The notes: generated by a model not told the origin, from the letters alone. Positions 9,012-17,900 are shown, counted from the first letter of the stretch. The stretch is DNA of 56,934 nt from Pseudomonas sp. ACN8 (GCF_002303925.1 NZ_MRCS01000042.1:1-56934), one strand, 5' to 3'. A program made the numbers and translations.

Positions 9012-9797
9012 TTGCTTATCGAGTCCCGTCGTCGCGCTTATCTGGCCGCCATGCAGGTGGTCAACTGGCTGCCGCGCACCGAATTGCCCTTTGCCGCGCC
9101 GTCGCGGCCCGAGCTGCTGGAGATCCCCGAGCCGGTGGTAGTCGCGCCTGTCGTGCCCGCTGTTGTGGCTCAGGCGCCCGTGGCGCCTGTGGTCAAGCCG
9201 GCCGAGCGGGCGAAGATCGAAGTACCGCGACCATCGTTGGCGAGCACGCGCACCGGGGCCAAACCGGTGGAAGAGGCCGAAGAGGCTCCGGTCGTGGTCA
9301 AGGCGCCGGTCGTGCCGCCGCCGCGTTTCGCCCTGCAATTGCTGCGGGCCGGGCGTTGCCTGCTGCTGGTGGAGTTACCCACAGGCGAATCCTTCCAGAC
9401 TCGCGATCCGGCCTACCTGCTGCTCAAGGACATGCTGCGCGCCGCCGGTCTGCCGGACAGCCCGCAGATCGTCGGTGAGCCGGTGCGTTGGCCGCTGTTG
9501 GTGCGTGGCACGATGGATCAGGGCCCGGAAGCGGCCCGCGACTTCGTGCAAGGTTTTCTCTCGGTGCGCATGGAAGAAACGCCCTGCGCCTGCTTGTGGC
9601 TGATCGGCCTGCCTGCGGTGCGATTTGCCGGCGAGGCGGATGCCGAGGCGTTCAATCGCGAGTTGCAGATCGAAGGCCTGGGCTCGGCCTGGGCAGTGCC
9701 GGGCCTGGAATTATTAATGGAAGAGCCACAGCGTAAGGCTGATCTCTGGCAAGCCATGCGTCGGCTGATGGCGCGCTGGAAAGAATCGAATGAGTGA
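9012..9797 (+). CDS. holD: DNA polymerase III psi subunit (HolD), cryptic pseudomonad form
   Basis: This 261-aa protein is probably the psi subunit, which links the clamp loader to chi and SSB. As in E. coli holD-rimI, it directly precedes and overlaps rimI. Three blocks resemble E. coli HolD: an N-terminal RRR...L..M...W motif; a central block with DPAYLLLKDMLRAAGL and a following WPLL; and a C-terminal ADLWQAMRRLMARWK helix. A Pro/Ala/Val-rich linker (about residues 36-105) is inserted after the N-terminal motif. This low-complexity linker makes automated pipelines prone to call such proteins TonB energy transducers, but there is no N-terminal membrane anchor. The start is a TTG at 9012, needed to include the RRR motif; the next ATG (9051) would lose it. 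Confidence 0.75.
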   Translation: MLIESRRRAYLAAMQVVNWLPRTELPFAAPSRPELLEIPEPVVVAPVVPAVVAQAPVAPVVKPAERAKIEVPRPSLASTRTGAKPVEEAEEAPVVVKAPVVPPPRFALQLLRAGRCLLLVELPTGESFQTRDPAYLLLKDMLRAAGLPDSPQIVGEPVRWPLLVRGTMDQGPEAARDFVQGFLSVRMEETPCACLWLIGLPAVRFAGEADAEAFNRELQIEGLGSAWAVPGLELLMEEPQRKADLWQAMRRLMARWKESNE

Positions 9798-10242
9798 CGC
9801 TGTATCGTTTCGCCCGATGACCGAGGCGGACCTGGAAACCGTACTGAAAATCGAATACGCGGCCTACAGCCACCCCTGGACCCGCGGGATTTTCCTCGAT
9901 GGCCTGGGCAAGTATCAGATCTGGCTGATGTTCGAAGGTCAGCAGCAGGTCGGCCACGGTGTGGTGCAGATCATCCTCGACGAGGCGCACCTGCTGAACA
10001 TCACGGTCAAGCCGGAAAACCAGGGCCGCGGCCTGGGGCTGACCTTGCTTGAGCATTTGATGTCGATCGCTTACAAGGCCGACGCCCGGGAGTGCTTCCT
10101 GGAAGTGCGCGACAGCAATACCGCGGCGTTCAAGCTGTATGAGCGTTACGGTTTCAACGAGATCGGACGGCGTCGGGATTACTACCCGGCGGTGGGCGGG
10201 CGCGAAGATGCGGTGGTCATGGCCTGTACTTTGGTGGATTGA
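9790..10242 (+). CDS. rimI: Ribosomal protein S18-alanine N-acetyltransferase RimI
   Basis: This 150-aa GNAT enzyme acetylates the N-terminal alanine of ribosomal protein S18. Seen features are the acetyl-CoA binding signature QGRGLGLTLL (about residues 78-87), the preceding strand HLLNITVKP, and the RimI-typical LEVRDSNTAAFKLYERYGF with a following YY. It overlaps holD by eight bases, the same pairing as in E. coli. Confidence 0.95.
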   Translation: MSDAVSFRPMTEADLETVLKIEYAAYSHPWTRGIFLDGLGKYQIWLMFEGQQQVGHGVVQIILDEAHLLNITVKPENQGRGLGLTLLEHLMSIAYKADARECFLEVRDSNTAAFKLYERYGFNEIGRRRDYYPAVGGREDAVVMACTLVD

Positions 10243-10252
10243 ACCTCAAAAG

Positions 10253-10320
10253 CTTCGCGAGCAGGCTCGCTCCCACAGCGATTTGTGTCGTACATAAAAC
10301 CTGTGGGAGCGAGCCTGCTC
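10253..10320. repeat. REP doublet (GTGGGAG type)
   Basis: Two inverted REP palindromes (CTTCGCGAGCAGGCTCGC and its complement, bordered by TCCCAC and GTGGGA) with a spacer of about 25 bases. It lies just after rimI, between convergent genes. Confidence 0.88.
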
Positions 10321-10362
10321 CGGGCGGCGATCCGACGATGGCGATCTTTCAGACACTGAAAA

Positions 10363-10755
10363 TCAACGCTTTTTGTCGAGAGGATCGCGCCGCGCCAGTT
10401 CAGCCTCATCCAGACCATCGCCTCCGCCAATATCGTCCTCATCGACGATGCTCAGGTCCCAATCGGCGCGGCTATCATTGCCCGCTTCATGGGCATCCCG
10501 GGCGCCGTCTTCACGGATCAGGGTTTCCGGGCTCAGGTCGTCGTCGGTCGGTTGATGGTCACCGGTCAGGCCCGCTTCACGTCCGCGCCGACGAGGCATC
10601 AGTTGCTCGCGCTCCCTTTCCGGCAGTTCGTCACCGATTCTGGCGCCGGGCACTTCTTCATCGAAGTCCAGCTCGCGCACCGAGCCCATGCGGTCTTCGT
10701 TGTCATCGACGGGTTCCGGTTGCGCCGCATCGTACGGACGTCGTGAATCATTCAT
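10363..10755 (-). CDS. Conserved Pseudomonas acidic protein, function unknown
   Basis: The 130-aa product is highly hydrophilic, with many Asp, Glu and Arg residues, almost no aromatic or hydrophobic core, and no signal peptide or membrane segment. It is probably largely disordered. Similar proteins in Pseudomonas genomes carry the name serine kinase/phosphatase, but no kinase or phosphatase motif is visible, so that name is unsupported here. A good ribosome binding site (AGGAAT) precedes the ATG. It is convergent with rimI and divergent from the carbonic anhydrase. Confidence 0.75.
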   Translation of the reverse strand: MNDSRRPYDAAQPEPVDDNEDRMGSVRELDFDEEVPGARIGDELPEREREQLMPRRRGREAGLTGDHQPTDDDLSPETLIREDGARDAHEAGNDSRADWDLSIVDEDDIGGGDGLDEAELARRDPLDKKR

Positions 10756-10923
10756 GGTAATTCCTCATACTGTAGGCCTTACTACGGTTGACCTACTTGG
10801 CTACCGAGAATTCCACCGGCATGGAGCCCCGTGTTCCGGATCAGGAGAGCATCTGCATTTCGCGCGTGACCCCGACAGACGGTTGTCAGTCAAAGATGCG
10901 CATCATTCTTGAGGCTTCAAAGC

Positions 10924-11568
10924 ATGAACGAATTACAAGATCTGATTGATAACAACGAGCGTTGGGCCGCTGCGATCAAGGAGGAAGATCCTGACTTCTT
11001 CGCCAAGCTGGCTCGCCAACAGACCCCTGAGTTCCTGTGGATCGGTTGTTCCGACGCCCGTGTACCGGCCAACGAGATCGTCGGCATGCTGCCGGGCGAT
11101 CTGTTCGTACACCGTAATGTGGCCAATGTCGTGCTGCACACCGACCTCAACTGCCTGTCGGTGATTCAGTACGCCGTCGATGTACTCAAGGTCAAACACA
11201 TTCTGGTCACCGGCCACTATGGCTGTGGCGGTGTGCGGGCTTCGATGCAGGATCGCCAGTTCGGCCTGATCGACGGATGGCTGCGTTCGATTCGCGATCT
11301 CTATTATGAAAAACGCGAAGAACTGGCCAAATACGCCACCGAAGAAGAGCGCGTCGACCGCCTCTGCGAACTCAACGTGATCCAGCAGGTAGCCAACGTC
11401 GGGCACACCAGCATTGTGCAAAACGCCTGGCACCGTGGGCAGAGCCTGTCGATCCACGGCTGCATCTACGGCATCAAGGATGGTCGCTGGAAGAGCCTGA
11501 ACGCGACCATCAGCGGTTTCGAGCAACTGCCGCCGCAGTACCGCCTGCGTCCGTTCGAACCTCTGTGA
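10924..11568 (+). CDS. can: Beta-class carbonic anhydrase
   Basis: The 214-aa enzyme interconverts CO2 and bicarbonate in the cytoplasm. Zinc ligands are visible: C42 with the D44-R46 dyad in CSDAR, then H98 and C101 in HYGCGG. The C-terminal half holds the SIHGCIYGI strand typical of E. coli Can. An upstream in-frame ATG exists at 10909, but GAGG at 10911-10914 is nine bases before the ATG at 10924, which gives the usual MNELQDLI start. Confidence 0.96.
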   Translation: MNELQDLIDNNERWAAAIKEEDPDFFAKLARQQTPEFLWIGCSDARVPANEIVGMLPGDLFVHRNVANVVLHTDLNCLSVIQYAVDVLKVKHILVTGHYGCGGVRASMQDRQFGLIDGWLRSIRDLYYEKREELAKYATEEERVDRLCELNVIQQVANVGHTSIVQNAWHRGQSLSIHGCIYGIKDGRWKSLNATISGFEQLPPQYRLRPFEPL

Positions 11569-11574
11569 AACCCT

Positions 11575-12099
11575 TCAATACCGACTTCGCCGACGCCACT
11601 GTTGCAAAAACAGCTGGCCGTCGGCGTTCGGCTCCTCATCGTAGCCGGTGATCCAGCCTCGGCACTCGTATGAGCCGCACTGGCAGGCGAACTGGCGTTG
11701 CAGTTTGTCTTCGCTGGCGGCGAAGTCCATGGTCAGCCAGTCACCCTGGCCGATGTCCTTCAGCGTCCATAACCACAACTCGCTCAAGTCGAGAAAGACA
11801 TTGGGGTCGCAGGAGTGTCGCAACAGTCCGCAGAAGCGCGGGTCGTAGACGTGCACACCCGGGGCGAGTTGACGGGTATGCCGGCAGCGATAGGGCAGCA
11901 AGTGCCCCGACGCCCGGCAAAGACGGGTGATTCGCGGGAACTCGCGCCGTGCGGCAACAGCCGTGGCTTCGCCCTTGGCGTTTTCAATGATCTCGAAGTC
12001 GGCCAGGGACGGAAATCCCAGGTGAACGGGCAGCTCCGAAAAGGGGTAAACACCTTGCGGCGGTTGCGGGCGTTTTCGTTGAGGGGCGTGAGCTTTCAT
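11575..12099 (-). CDS. SET-domain protein, putative protein-lysine methyltransferase
   Basis: The 174-aa protein carries the hallmarks of a small SET-domain methyltransferase. LLRHSCDPN matches the (N/H)HSCxPN S-adenosylmethionine-binding motif, GDWLTMDF resembles the GEELxxDY motif, and the Cys-rich CQCGSYECRGW is a post-SET zinc motif. The frame is open to 12156, but AGGGA eight bases before the ATG at 12099 supports the shorter start. It ends seven bases from the carbonic anhydrase stop, tail to tail. The substrate is unknown. SET proteins are rarer in bacteria than in eukaryotes. Confidence 0.85.
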   Translation of the reverse strand: MKAHAPQRKRPQPPQGVYPFSELPVHLGFPSLADFEIIENAKGEATAVAARREFPRITRLCRASGHLLPYRCRHTRQLAPGVHVYDPRFCGLLRHSCDPNVFLDLSELWLWTLKDIGQGDWLTMDFAASEDKLQRQFACQCGSYECRGWITGYDEEPNADGQLFLQQWRRRSRY

Positions 12100-12244
12100 A
12101 ACGATCCCTGTCTGCTGAGTGCTGCGACTTCCTTGTGCCGACGTTCCTGTCAGCACAGCGGCACATGAGTTCAGCTCAAGCCTCTCGCAGATACTACGGG
12201 CGGTCTACTGTCATAAGTGACAGATTTGACCGCCGTTCATCGGA

Positions 12245-13417
12245 TTACAACGGCGGAGCAGGTTTTGCCGTGGTTGGCGCCGGGGCCTTGAGTTGTTTGA
12301 GCTGGGACACGATCGAAGCTGTCGCGCATTTACCCACAGCCTGTTGGGGCGACAGGTTACGGATCGAGGTGTAGAACAGTTCGCAGGTTTTTTCTTTCTG
12401 GGCCACTTGCCAGGTTTGTCTGCAGGTATTGAGCTCAACGTCCGGATTGCTGTCCGGTTGGCGGCCCATGGCGGCCTGCCAGCACGCAGCACTCAAGTCC
12501 TGGCCCATGACTTTCAGGCCTGCGGCATCGGCCTTGGCCTGGGCGTCACTGCCGGTATAGCTTGCCGGATCGGCGGCATACCAAATGTAGCTCGGGTGGT
12601 TGGAGCCCAACACGGGGACTTTCACGCCGTTGTCCGGGGTGATCAGGGCCAGACTCAACACGTTCACCGTCTGCCCGTATTGCTCTTTGATCCAGTTACG
12701 TACCGGCGCGCCGAAGGCGACCATCGGCAGCGCTGCGCCGCTGGCGCTCAGGCTGACTTCCTTGACCATGGTGGTCTGGTAATCCTTGAAGTAGTCGTAG
12801 ACGCCTTCGAGGTCCTTGCCCGCGTTGGACGGCGCGGCAATCGGGGCGATGTCGATGATCGTCTGGTAGCCCGGCGTCTGCCCGGCCGGGATGCCGTTGA
12901 CAGTCAGCAGCGTGGCCCAGCGATCCGTGGTGGCGGACCTCAGGTAATCCTGGGCCTGGGTCAGCGAATAGTCTGGCGGGAAGTGCAGCAGTTCGACGCT
13001 TTTGCGGTTTTCCAGGGCCATACCCAACGGCAGGAACAGATACCAACTGTACGCCCACTTGCCATCGGCATTCAGTTTGCTGGCGCCGTTATAGGCCAGG
13101 TCACCGGCGTCGAGCAGCGCGGCCAGGGGCTTTTCATAACCGGCGGGTACGCCGCTGATTTCGGCATAAAGCTGATTGTTATCGGTCTTGATCAGAACCT
13201 TCGCCTCGGTGTAGCCATCACGCTGCACGCTTTGGGTCAGGTAATGCTCGACGGTTTGCTCGAGCGTCCAGTTGCGAAAGCAGATCACGTTGCAGTTGTT
13301 GGGGTAGGCGAAGAGGCGGGTAACACGTTCGGTAGTGCCCAGCTTCAAATTGACATCGGCGTGGACGGTAGTGCTCAGGGTGAGGGCTGCGAGGGTGAGT
13401 GCCGCGAGTTTGAACAT
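12245..13417 (-). CDS. Secreted protein of unknown function
   Basis: The 390-aa product starts with a clear signal peptide (MFKLAALTLAALTLSTTVHA, cleavage after HADV likely). Mature residues include several Cys in two clusters (NNCNVICF near the N-terminus and four in the last 80 residues). The C-terminus is Pro/Ala-rich. The frame is open to 13492, but AAAAGGA upstream of 13417 and the signal peptide fix this start. I recognise no catalytic motif. A periplasmic location is inferred. Confidence 0.75.
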   Translation of the reverse strand: MFKLAALTLAALTLSTTVHADVNLKLGTTERVTRLFAYPNNCNVICFRNWTLEQTVEHYLTQSVQRDGYTEAKVLIKTDNNQLYAEISGVPAGYEKPLAALLDAGDLAYNGASKLNADGKWAYSWYLFLPLGMALENRKSVELLHFPPDYSLTQAQDYLRSATTDRWATLLTVNGIPAGQTPGYQTIIDIAPIAAPSNAGKDLEGVYDYFKDYQTTMVKEVSLSASGAALPMVAFGAPVRNWIKEQYGQTVNVLSLALITPDNGVKVPVLGSNHPSYIWYAADPASYTGSDAQAKADAAGLKVMGQDLSAACWQAAMGRQPDSNPDVELNTCRQTWQVAQKEKTCELFYTSIRNLSPQQAVGKCATASIVSQLKQLKAPAPTTAKPAPPL

Positions 13418-13473
13418 GCTCAGATCCTTTTCAGCGTATAAGACCAGCGGATATTGAAACAGACAGGGCGAAA

Positions 13474-13508
13474 CAAAAAGGGCCGATATCAATACCGGCC
13501 CTTTTTTT
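13474..13508 (-). terminator. Terminator of the fatty acid transporter gene
   Basis: Stem AAGGGCCG paired with CGGCCCTT, with a T run on the minus strand, placed directly after the stop of the leftward transporter gene at 13511. Confidence 0.85.
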
Positions 13509-13510
13509 GG

Positions 13511-14929
13511 TTACGGCATTACCGGCGGTAAATACGCCAGCGTCGTCCCCAGTGCCCACAACAACACTAGCACCAGTGGCGTGTGCACCAGCAACTGCAC
13601 GAACGAGAAGCCGATCAGGTCCCGCGCCTTCAAGCCCAGTACGCCCAGCAACGGCAGCATGTAGAACGGGTTGATCAGGTTCGGCAAGGCTTCGGCGGCG
13701 TTGTAGATCTGTACCGCCCAGCCCAGGTGATAGTTCAGGTCATTGGCCACCTGCATCACGTACGGCGCTTCGATGATCCACTTGCCGCCGCCGGACGGAA
13801 TGAAGAAGCCGAGGATCGCCGAGTACACGCCCATCAGCAGGGCATAGGTGTCGTGGGAGGCAATGCTGACGAAAAAGGTCGAGATGTGGTGCGCCAGGGT
13901 CTGCGCATCGGCGCCCTTGACCGTGGTCATCAGAGCGGCGATCGAGCCGTACAGCGGGAACTGGATCAACACGCCGGTGGTGGTCGGCACCGCGCGGGAC
14001 ACGGCGTCCAGAAAGCTGCGCGGACGCCAGTGCAGCAGCGCGCCGAGCATGATGAACAGGAAGTTGTAGGTGTTCAGCCCGGAAATCGCGCTGATGGCCG
14101 GCTTGGTCGAGAACTCGTGGAACAGCCAGCCACCAGCCAGCAGCACCAGCAGGATCATCAGCAGCGGGCTGTATTCCAGCCATTCGCCGGGACGGGTGCG
14201 CGGTTGCAGCGGCGGCAGGTTGAAACTCGGATCGACGCCGCAGGCCTTGGCATCACGCGCCGAGTTCGGACCAGGGGCCGTGGCGTAGGCAATGATCAGC
14301 GAGATGACGATCAAGGCCAGCAACATCACGCCGGACTGCCAGAGAAAGATCGTCTGAGTGAATGGAATCACCCCGGTGATCGACAGAATCGACGGCGGCA
14401 GGCTCGCCGGATTGGCCTGCAATTGTGCTGCCGACGACGACAGGCCCAAGGCCCACACCGCGCCAAGCCCCAGATAGGCGGCGGCACCGGCGGCGCGATA
14501 GTCCATTTTCAGATCGGTGCGGCGGGCGAGGGCGCGCACCAGCAAACCACCGAACACCAGGGACAGGCCCCAGTTCAGCAACGAGGCGACCATCGAGATC
14601 AGTGCGACCCAGGCCACCGCGGAGCGGCCGTTCTTCGGCAGTTTGGCCAGACGGTCAATCAACTTCACCGCCGGCGGCGAACTGGCGACCACATAACCGC
14701 CGATCACCACGAAGGCCATCTGCATGGTGAAGGGGATCAGGCTCCAGAAACCATCGCCGAACGCCATCGCGGCATCGGTGGGCTTGGCACCCATCGCCAT
14801 GGTGGCCAACGCCACGACAATCACCGCCAGGGCAGCAAACACCCAGGAGTCGGGGAACCAACGTTCGGCAAAACTTGAGCAGCGCAGGGCAAAGCGGGCG
14901 GAGCGGCTATCTTCGATATCAACGGCCAC
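13511..14929 (-). CDS. Short-chain fatty acid transporter (AtoE family)
   Basis: The 472-aa polytopic inner-membrane protein matches the AtoE/TIGR00366 short-chain fatty acid (acetoacetate, butyrate) permease family. It opens with the family-typical RFALRCSSFAERWFPDSWVF and continues with many hydrophobic segments. Conserved glycine-rich loops include NWGLSLVFGGLLVRA and FIPSGGGKWIIEAP. Such genes often sit beside CoA-transferases, but none is present here; the neighbours are unrelated. Substrate is inferred from the family. Confidence 0.88.
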   Translation of the reverse strand: MAVDIEDSRSARFALRCSSFAERWFPDSWVFAALAVIVVALATMAMGAKPTDAAMAFGDGFWSLIPFTMQMAFVVIGGYVVASSPPAVKLIDRLAKLPKNGRSAVAWVALISMVASLLNWGLSLVFGGLLVRALARRTDLKMDYRAAGAAAYLGLGAVWALGLSSSAAQLQANPASLPPSILSITGVIPFTQTIFLWQSGVMLLALIVISLIIAYATAPGPNSARDAKACGVDPSFNLPPLQPRTRPGEWLEYSPLLMILLVLLAGGWLFHEFSTKPAISAISGLNTYNFLFIMLGALLHWRPRSFLDAVSRAVPTTTGVLIQFPLYGSIAALMTTVKGADAQTLAHHISTFFVSIASHDTYALLMGVYSAILGFFIPSGGGKWIIEAPYVMQVANDLNYHLGWAVQIYNAAEALPNLINPFYMLPLLGVLGLKARDLIGFSFVQLLVHTPLVLVLLWALGTTLAYLPPVMP

Positions 14930-15130
14930 GGGGGGTACCTCGGATTTTTATGTTTGTTTTGGTCTTCGGGGCAGTAACCGCCCGTCTGGACAGACGCCAA
15001 CATTAATTCAAACCGAGGTTTTTTGCGGGGCTGTTTCGTGGCCATGGGACTTTGGTCTAACGGGTTGTCCGCCGATGCGTTTGCGTAGACCATGGGCGCC
15101 TTGGTTTTTGCCTGTGCCAGAGTTCTTCTC

Positions 15131-16444
15131 ATGACTGCCAACACCGATTCGCGCCCGGCGCCGTTCAGCCGCTCGGACTACAAGACCCTTGGGCTCGCCG
15201 CGCTCGGCGGGGCGCTGGAAATCTACGACTTCATCATTTTCGTGTTTTTCGCCCTGACCCTCAGCCAGCTGTTCTTCCCGCCGGAAATGCCCGAGTGGCT
15301 GCGCCTGCTGCAAAGCTTCGGAATTTTCGCCACCGGTTACCTGGCGCGACCGCTGGGCGGCATCCTGATGGCGCACTTCGCCGACCGTCTGGGGCGCAAG
15401 AAGGTCTTCAGCCTGAGCATCCTGATGATGGCATTGCCCTGCCTGCTGATCGGGATCATGCCGACCTACGCGCAAATCGGCTATTTCGCACCCTTGTTGC
15501 TGTTGGCACTGCGCATCCTCCAGGGCGCGGCGGTGGGCGGTGAGGTGCCCAGTGCCTGGGTATTCGTCGCCGAGCACGCACCCATCGCCCATCGCGGCTA
15601 TGCCCTGGGTTTCTTGCAGGCGGGGCTGACCTTCGGTTATTTGATCGGCGCATTGACCGCGACCTTTCTGGCGCAGGCGTTCAGTCCAACGGAAATCCTC
15701 GATTACGCCTGGCGTTACCCCTTCCTGCTGGGCGGTGTGTTTGGGGTGATTGGCGTCTGGCTGCGTCGTTGGCTCAGCGAAACCCCGGTGTTCATGGCCA
15801 TGCAGGCGCAACGCGAGGCGGCCGGCGAACTGCCGCTGCGCACGGTCTTGCGCGAGCATCGCCTGGCCATTTTGCCGGCGATGATTCTCACCTGCGTGCT
15901 GACTTCGGCCGTGGTGGTGTTCGTGGTCATCACCCCGACCATGATGCAGAAAACCTTTGGCATGACCGCCAGCTATACCTTCGCCTTGAGTGCACTGGGC
16001 ATCGTGTTCCTGAACATCGGCTGCGTGCTCGCCGGGCTGCTGGTCGACCGCATCGGCGCCTGGCGCACGGTGATGCTCTATAGCCTGCTGCTGCCGCTGG
16101 GCATCGGCGTGCTGTATGCCTGCCTGATCATGGGCGGCGACTGGATCGGCCTGGCCTACGCCGTGGCAGGGCTGTCCTGTGGGGTGGTCGGCGCGGTGCC
16201 ATCGGTCATGGTCGGCCTGTTCCCGGCGCGGATTCGCGTCTCGGGCATCTCGTTCACCTACAACATTGCCTACGCCGTATGGGCGAGTGTCACACCGCTG
16301 CTGTTGATCGGTCTGATGCCGTGGAGTCCATGGATCTGCGTGATGTTCAGTGCGGTGATGGGGGCGGTGGGCGTGGGCAGCGCGGCTTATTTCGGTGCGC
16401 GGATGCCGAGAATCGCAGGCTGTTCCACTGCTGGCGCGCATTGA
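15131..16444 (+). CDS. MFS transporter, metabolite:H+ symporter (MHS) family
   Basis: The 437-aa inner-membrane transporter has about 12 hydrophobic segments. The MHS hallmark is an N-terminal GGALEIYDFIIFVFF followed by the loop ARPLGGILMAHFADRLGRKK. The family includes ProP, citrate and alpha-ketoglutarate symporters; the substrate cannot be told from sequence. An ATG at 15092 would add 13 residues but lacks a ribosome binding site. The start at 15131 has a weak one (AGAG) and gives a normal N-terminus. Confidence 0.85.
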   Translation: MTANTDSRPAPFSRSDYKTLGLAALGGALEIYDFIIFVFFALTLSQLFFPPEMPEWLRLLQSFGIFATGYLARPLGGILMAHFADRLGRKKVFSLSILMMALPCLLIGIMPTYAQIGYFAPLLLLALRILQGAAVGGEVPSAWVFVAEHAPIAHRGYALGFLQAGLTFGYLIGALTATFLAQAFSPTEILDYAWRYPFLLGGVFGVIGVWLRRWLSETPVFMAMQAQREAAGELPLRTVLREHRLAILPAMILTCVLTSAVVVFVVITPTMMQKTFGMTASYTFALSALGIVFLNIGCVLAGLLVDRIGAWRTVMLYSLLLPLGIGVLYACLIMGGDWIGLAYAVAGLSCGVVGAVPSVMVGLFPARIRVSGISFTYNIAYAVWASVTPLLLIGLMPWSPWICVMFSAVMGAVGVGSAAYFGARMPRIAGCSTAGAH

Positions 16445-16489
16445 TTGTGCGCATCACAACTATTTTTGTAGGACAAACCTGAAACACGC

Positions 16490-16516
16490 TTAAGTAAATG
16501 TTTCCAAGGCCGATGG
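16490..16516 (+). promoter_or_regulatory. FliA (sigma28)-type promoter for the chemoreceptor gene
   Basis: TTAAGTAA, an 11-base spacer and GCCGATGG match the flagellar sigma28 consensus TAAAGTTT-N11-GCCGATAA at five of eight and six of eight positions, with the exact spacing. It ends 45 bases before the ATG at 16562, so the gene is probably expressed with the motility regulon. Confidence 0.65.
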
Positions 16517-16561
16517 TTAGGCTGCATATCGCTTTCTACCCCTGTCCGTCGGTGCTTTCCC

Positions 16562-17878
16562 ATGTTCAATAAACGCTTGAAGCAGGAGCTGTCAGCTCTT
16601 CGTGAAGAACTCTCCAGCCTCCAGCAAGTGAAGGAAAGCCTGGAAAGCGAGATGCTGGTGCTCACCCTCGATATGGACGGGCGGGTGCAATCGGTCAACC
16701 AGAACTTCCTTGGCGAAATGCACTACAAGAGCAACGAGCTGATTGGCCGGCATATCGAAGAGATCGTCCCGGATCACGTCAAACACGACGAATTCCAGCA
16801 ACGTTTCAAAAACGCGCTGATTCGTGGTGAGCACTTCGCCGGCGCTGTGCGCCTGTTGCGCGGCACGGGCCAGGAAGCCTGGTTGCGCTCGATCGTCCAA
16901 CCCGTGCGCTCGACAGACGGCAAGATCAGGCATTTCTCGATTATCTCCAGTGATCTGACTCGCACCATCGAGGCCTCCCGCGAACACGAGAACCTTATCG
17001 GTGCGCTGGTGCGCTCCACGGCGGTGATCGAATTCGACCTCAATGGCAACGTGCTGACCGCCAACGACCGCTTCCTCGGTGGCATGGGTTACAGCCTGGC
17101 GCAGATCAAGGGCAAGCATCACCGCACCTTCTGCCTGCCGGAGGAGTACAACAGCGCCGAGTATCAGAACTTCTGGCGTCGTCTGAACGCGGGCGAGTAC
17201 GTGGCCGACCGTTTCAAACGTGTCGACAGCCATGGTCGTACGGTCTGGCTGGAGGCGTCCTACAACCCGGTGGCCGATGCCAACAACAAGCTGTACAAGG
17301 TGGTGAAGTTCGCCACGGTGATTACCGATCAAGTCAATCAGGAACAAGCCGTCGCCGAGGCCGCCAACATTGCCTACAGCACCTCGCAGCAAACCGACCA
17401 AAGCGCCCAGCGCGGAAACGCCGTTGTGACCCAGGCCGTGGACGTAATGCGTGACCTGGCCAGGCATATGCAAACCGCCGGTGATGGCATCGAAGCTCTG
17501 AACGAGCAATCGCTGGTGATCGGTACCATCGTCAAAACCATTAGCGGCATTGCCGAACAGACCAACCTGCTGGCGCTCAATGCGGCCATCGAAGCGGCGC
17601 GTGCGGGCGAGCAGGGTCGGGGTTTCGCCGTGGTGGCCGATGAAGTCCGGCAACTGGCGTCGCGCACCAGCCAGGCTACCGACGAAATTGTCCTCGTGGT
17701 GCGGCAGAACCAGGACATGGCGCGCAACGCCGTGGCCCTGATGACCGACGGCAAGCTTCAGGCCGAGCAGGGCCTGGCACTGGCGGCGGAAGCGGGGACG
17801 GTGATTGTCGAGATCCAGGACGGCGCGCAGAAAGTGGTCAATGCGGTGGGGCAGTTTGCCAACCAGTTGGTGAGTTGA
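16562..17878 (+). CDS. Soluble PAS-PAS chemoreceptor (BdlA-like)
   Basis: The 438-aa protein has an N-terminal helical segment, two PAS domains in tandem (about residues 30-145 and 150-265, the second with VIEFDLNGNVLTANDRFL), and a short methyl-accepting signalling domain. That domain has the hairpin core EQTNLLALNAAIEAARAGEQ and FAVVADEVRQLA. No membrane segment is present, so it is cytoplasmic. The signalling arm is short after the core. Architecture and length resemble P. aeruginosa BdlA (biofilm dispersal), and PAS-bound flavin or heme sensing is possible. Similar two-PAS receptors exist, so BdlA orthology is not proven. Confidence 0.85.
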   Translation: MFNKRLKQELSALREELSSLQQVKESLESEMLVLTLDMDGRVQSVNQNFLGEMHYKSNELIGRHIEEIVPDHVKHDEFQQRFKNALIRGEHFAGAVRLLRGTGQEAWLRSIVQPVRSTDGKIRHFSIISSDLTRTIEASREHENLIGALVRSTAVIEFDLNGNVLTANDRFLGGMGYSLAQIKGKHHRTFCLPEEYNSAEYQNFWRRLNAGEYVADRFKRVDSHGRTVWLEASYNPVADANNKLYKVVKFATVITDQVNQEQAVAEAANIAYSTSQQTDQSAQRGNAVVTQAVDVMRDLARHMQTAGDGIEALNEQSLVIGTIVKTISGIAEQTNLLALNAAIEAARAGEQGRGFAVVADEVRQLASRTSQATDEIVLVVRQNQDMARNAVALMTDGKLQAEQGLALAAEAGTVIVEIQDGAQKVVNAVGQFANQLVS

Positions 17879-17900
17879 GCCCAGCGTTCTGCCCGCCGAA

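Noticed and set aside
9012..9797. TonB energy transducer
   Set aside because: Only the Pro/Ala/Val linker is TonB-like; there is no N-terminal membrane anchor, and synteny and terminal motifs fit HolD.
15008..16441. 477-codon minus-strand frame opposite the MHS transporter
   Set aside because: Shadow of a membrane protein gene; no motif and no start signal.
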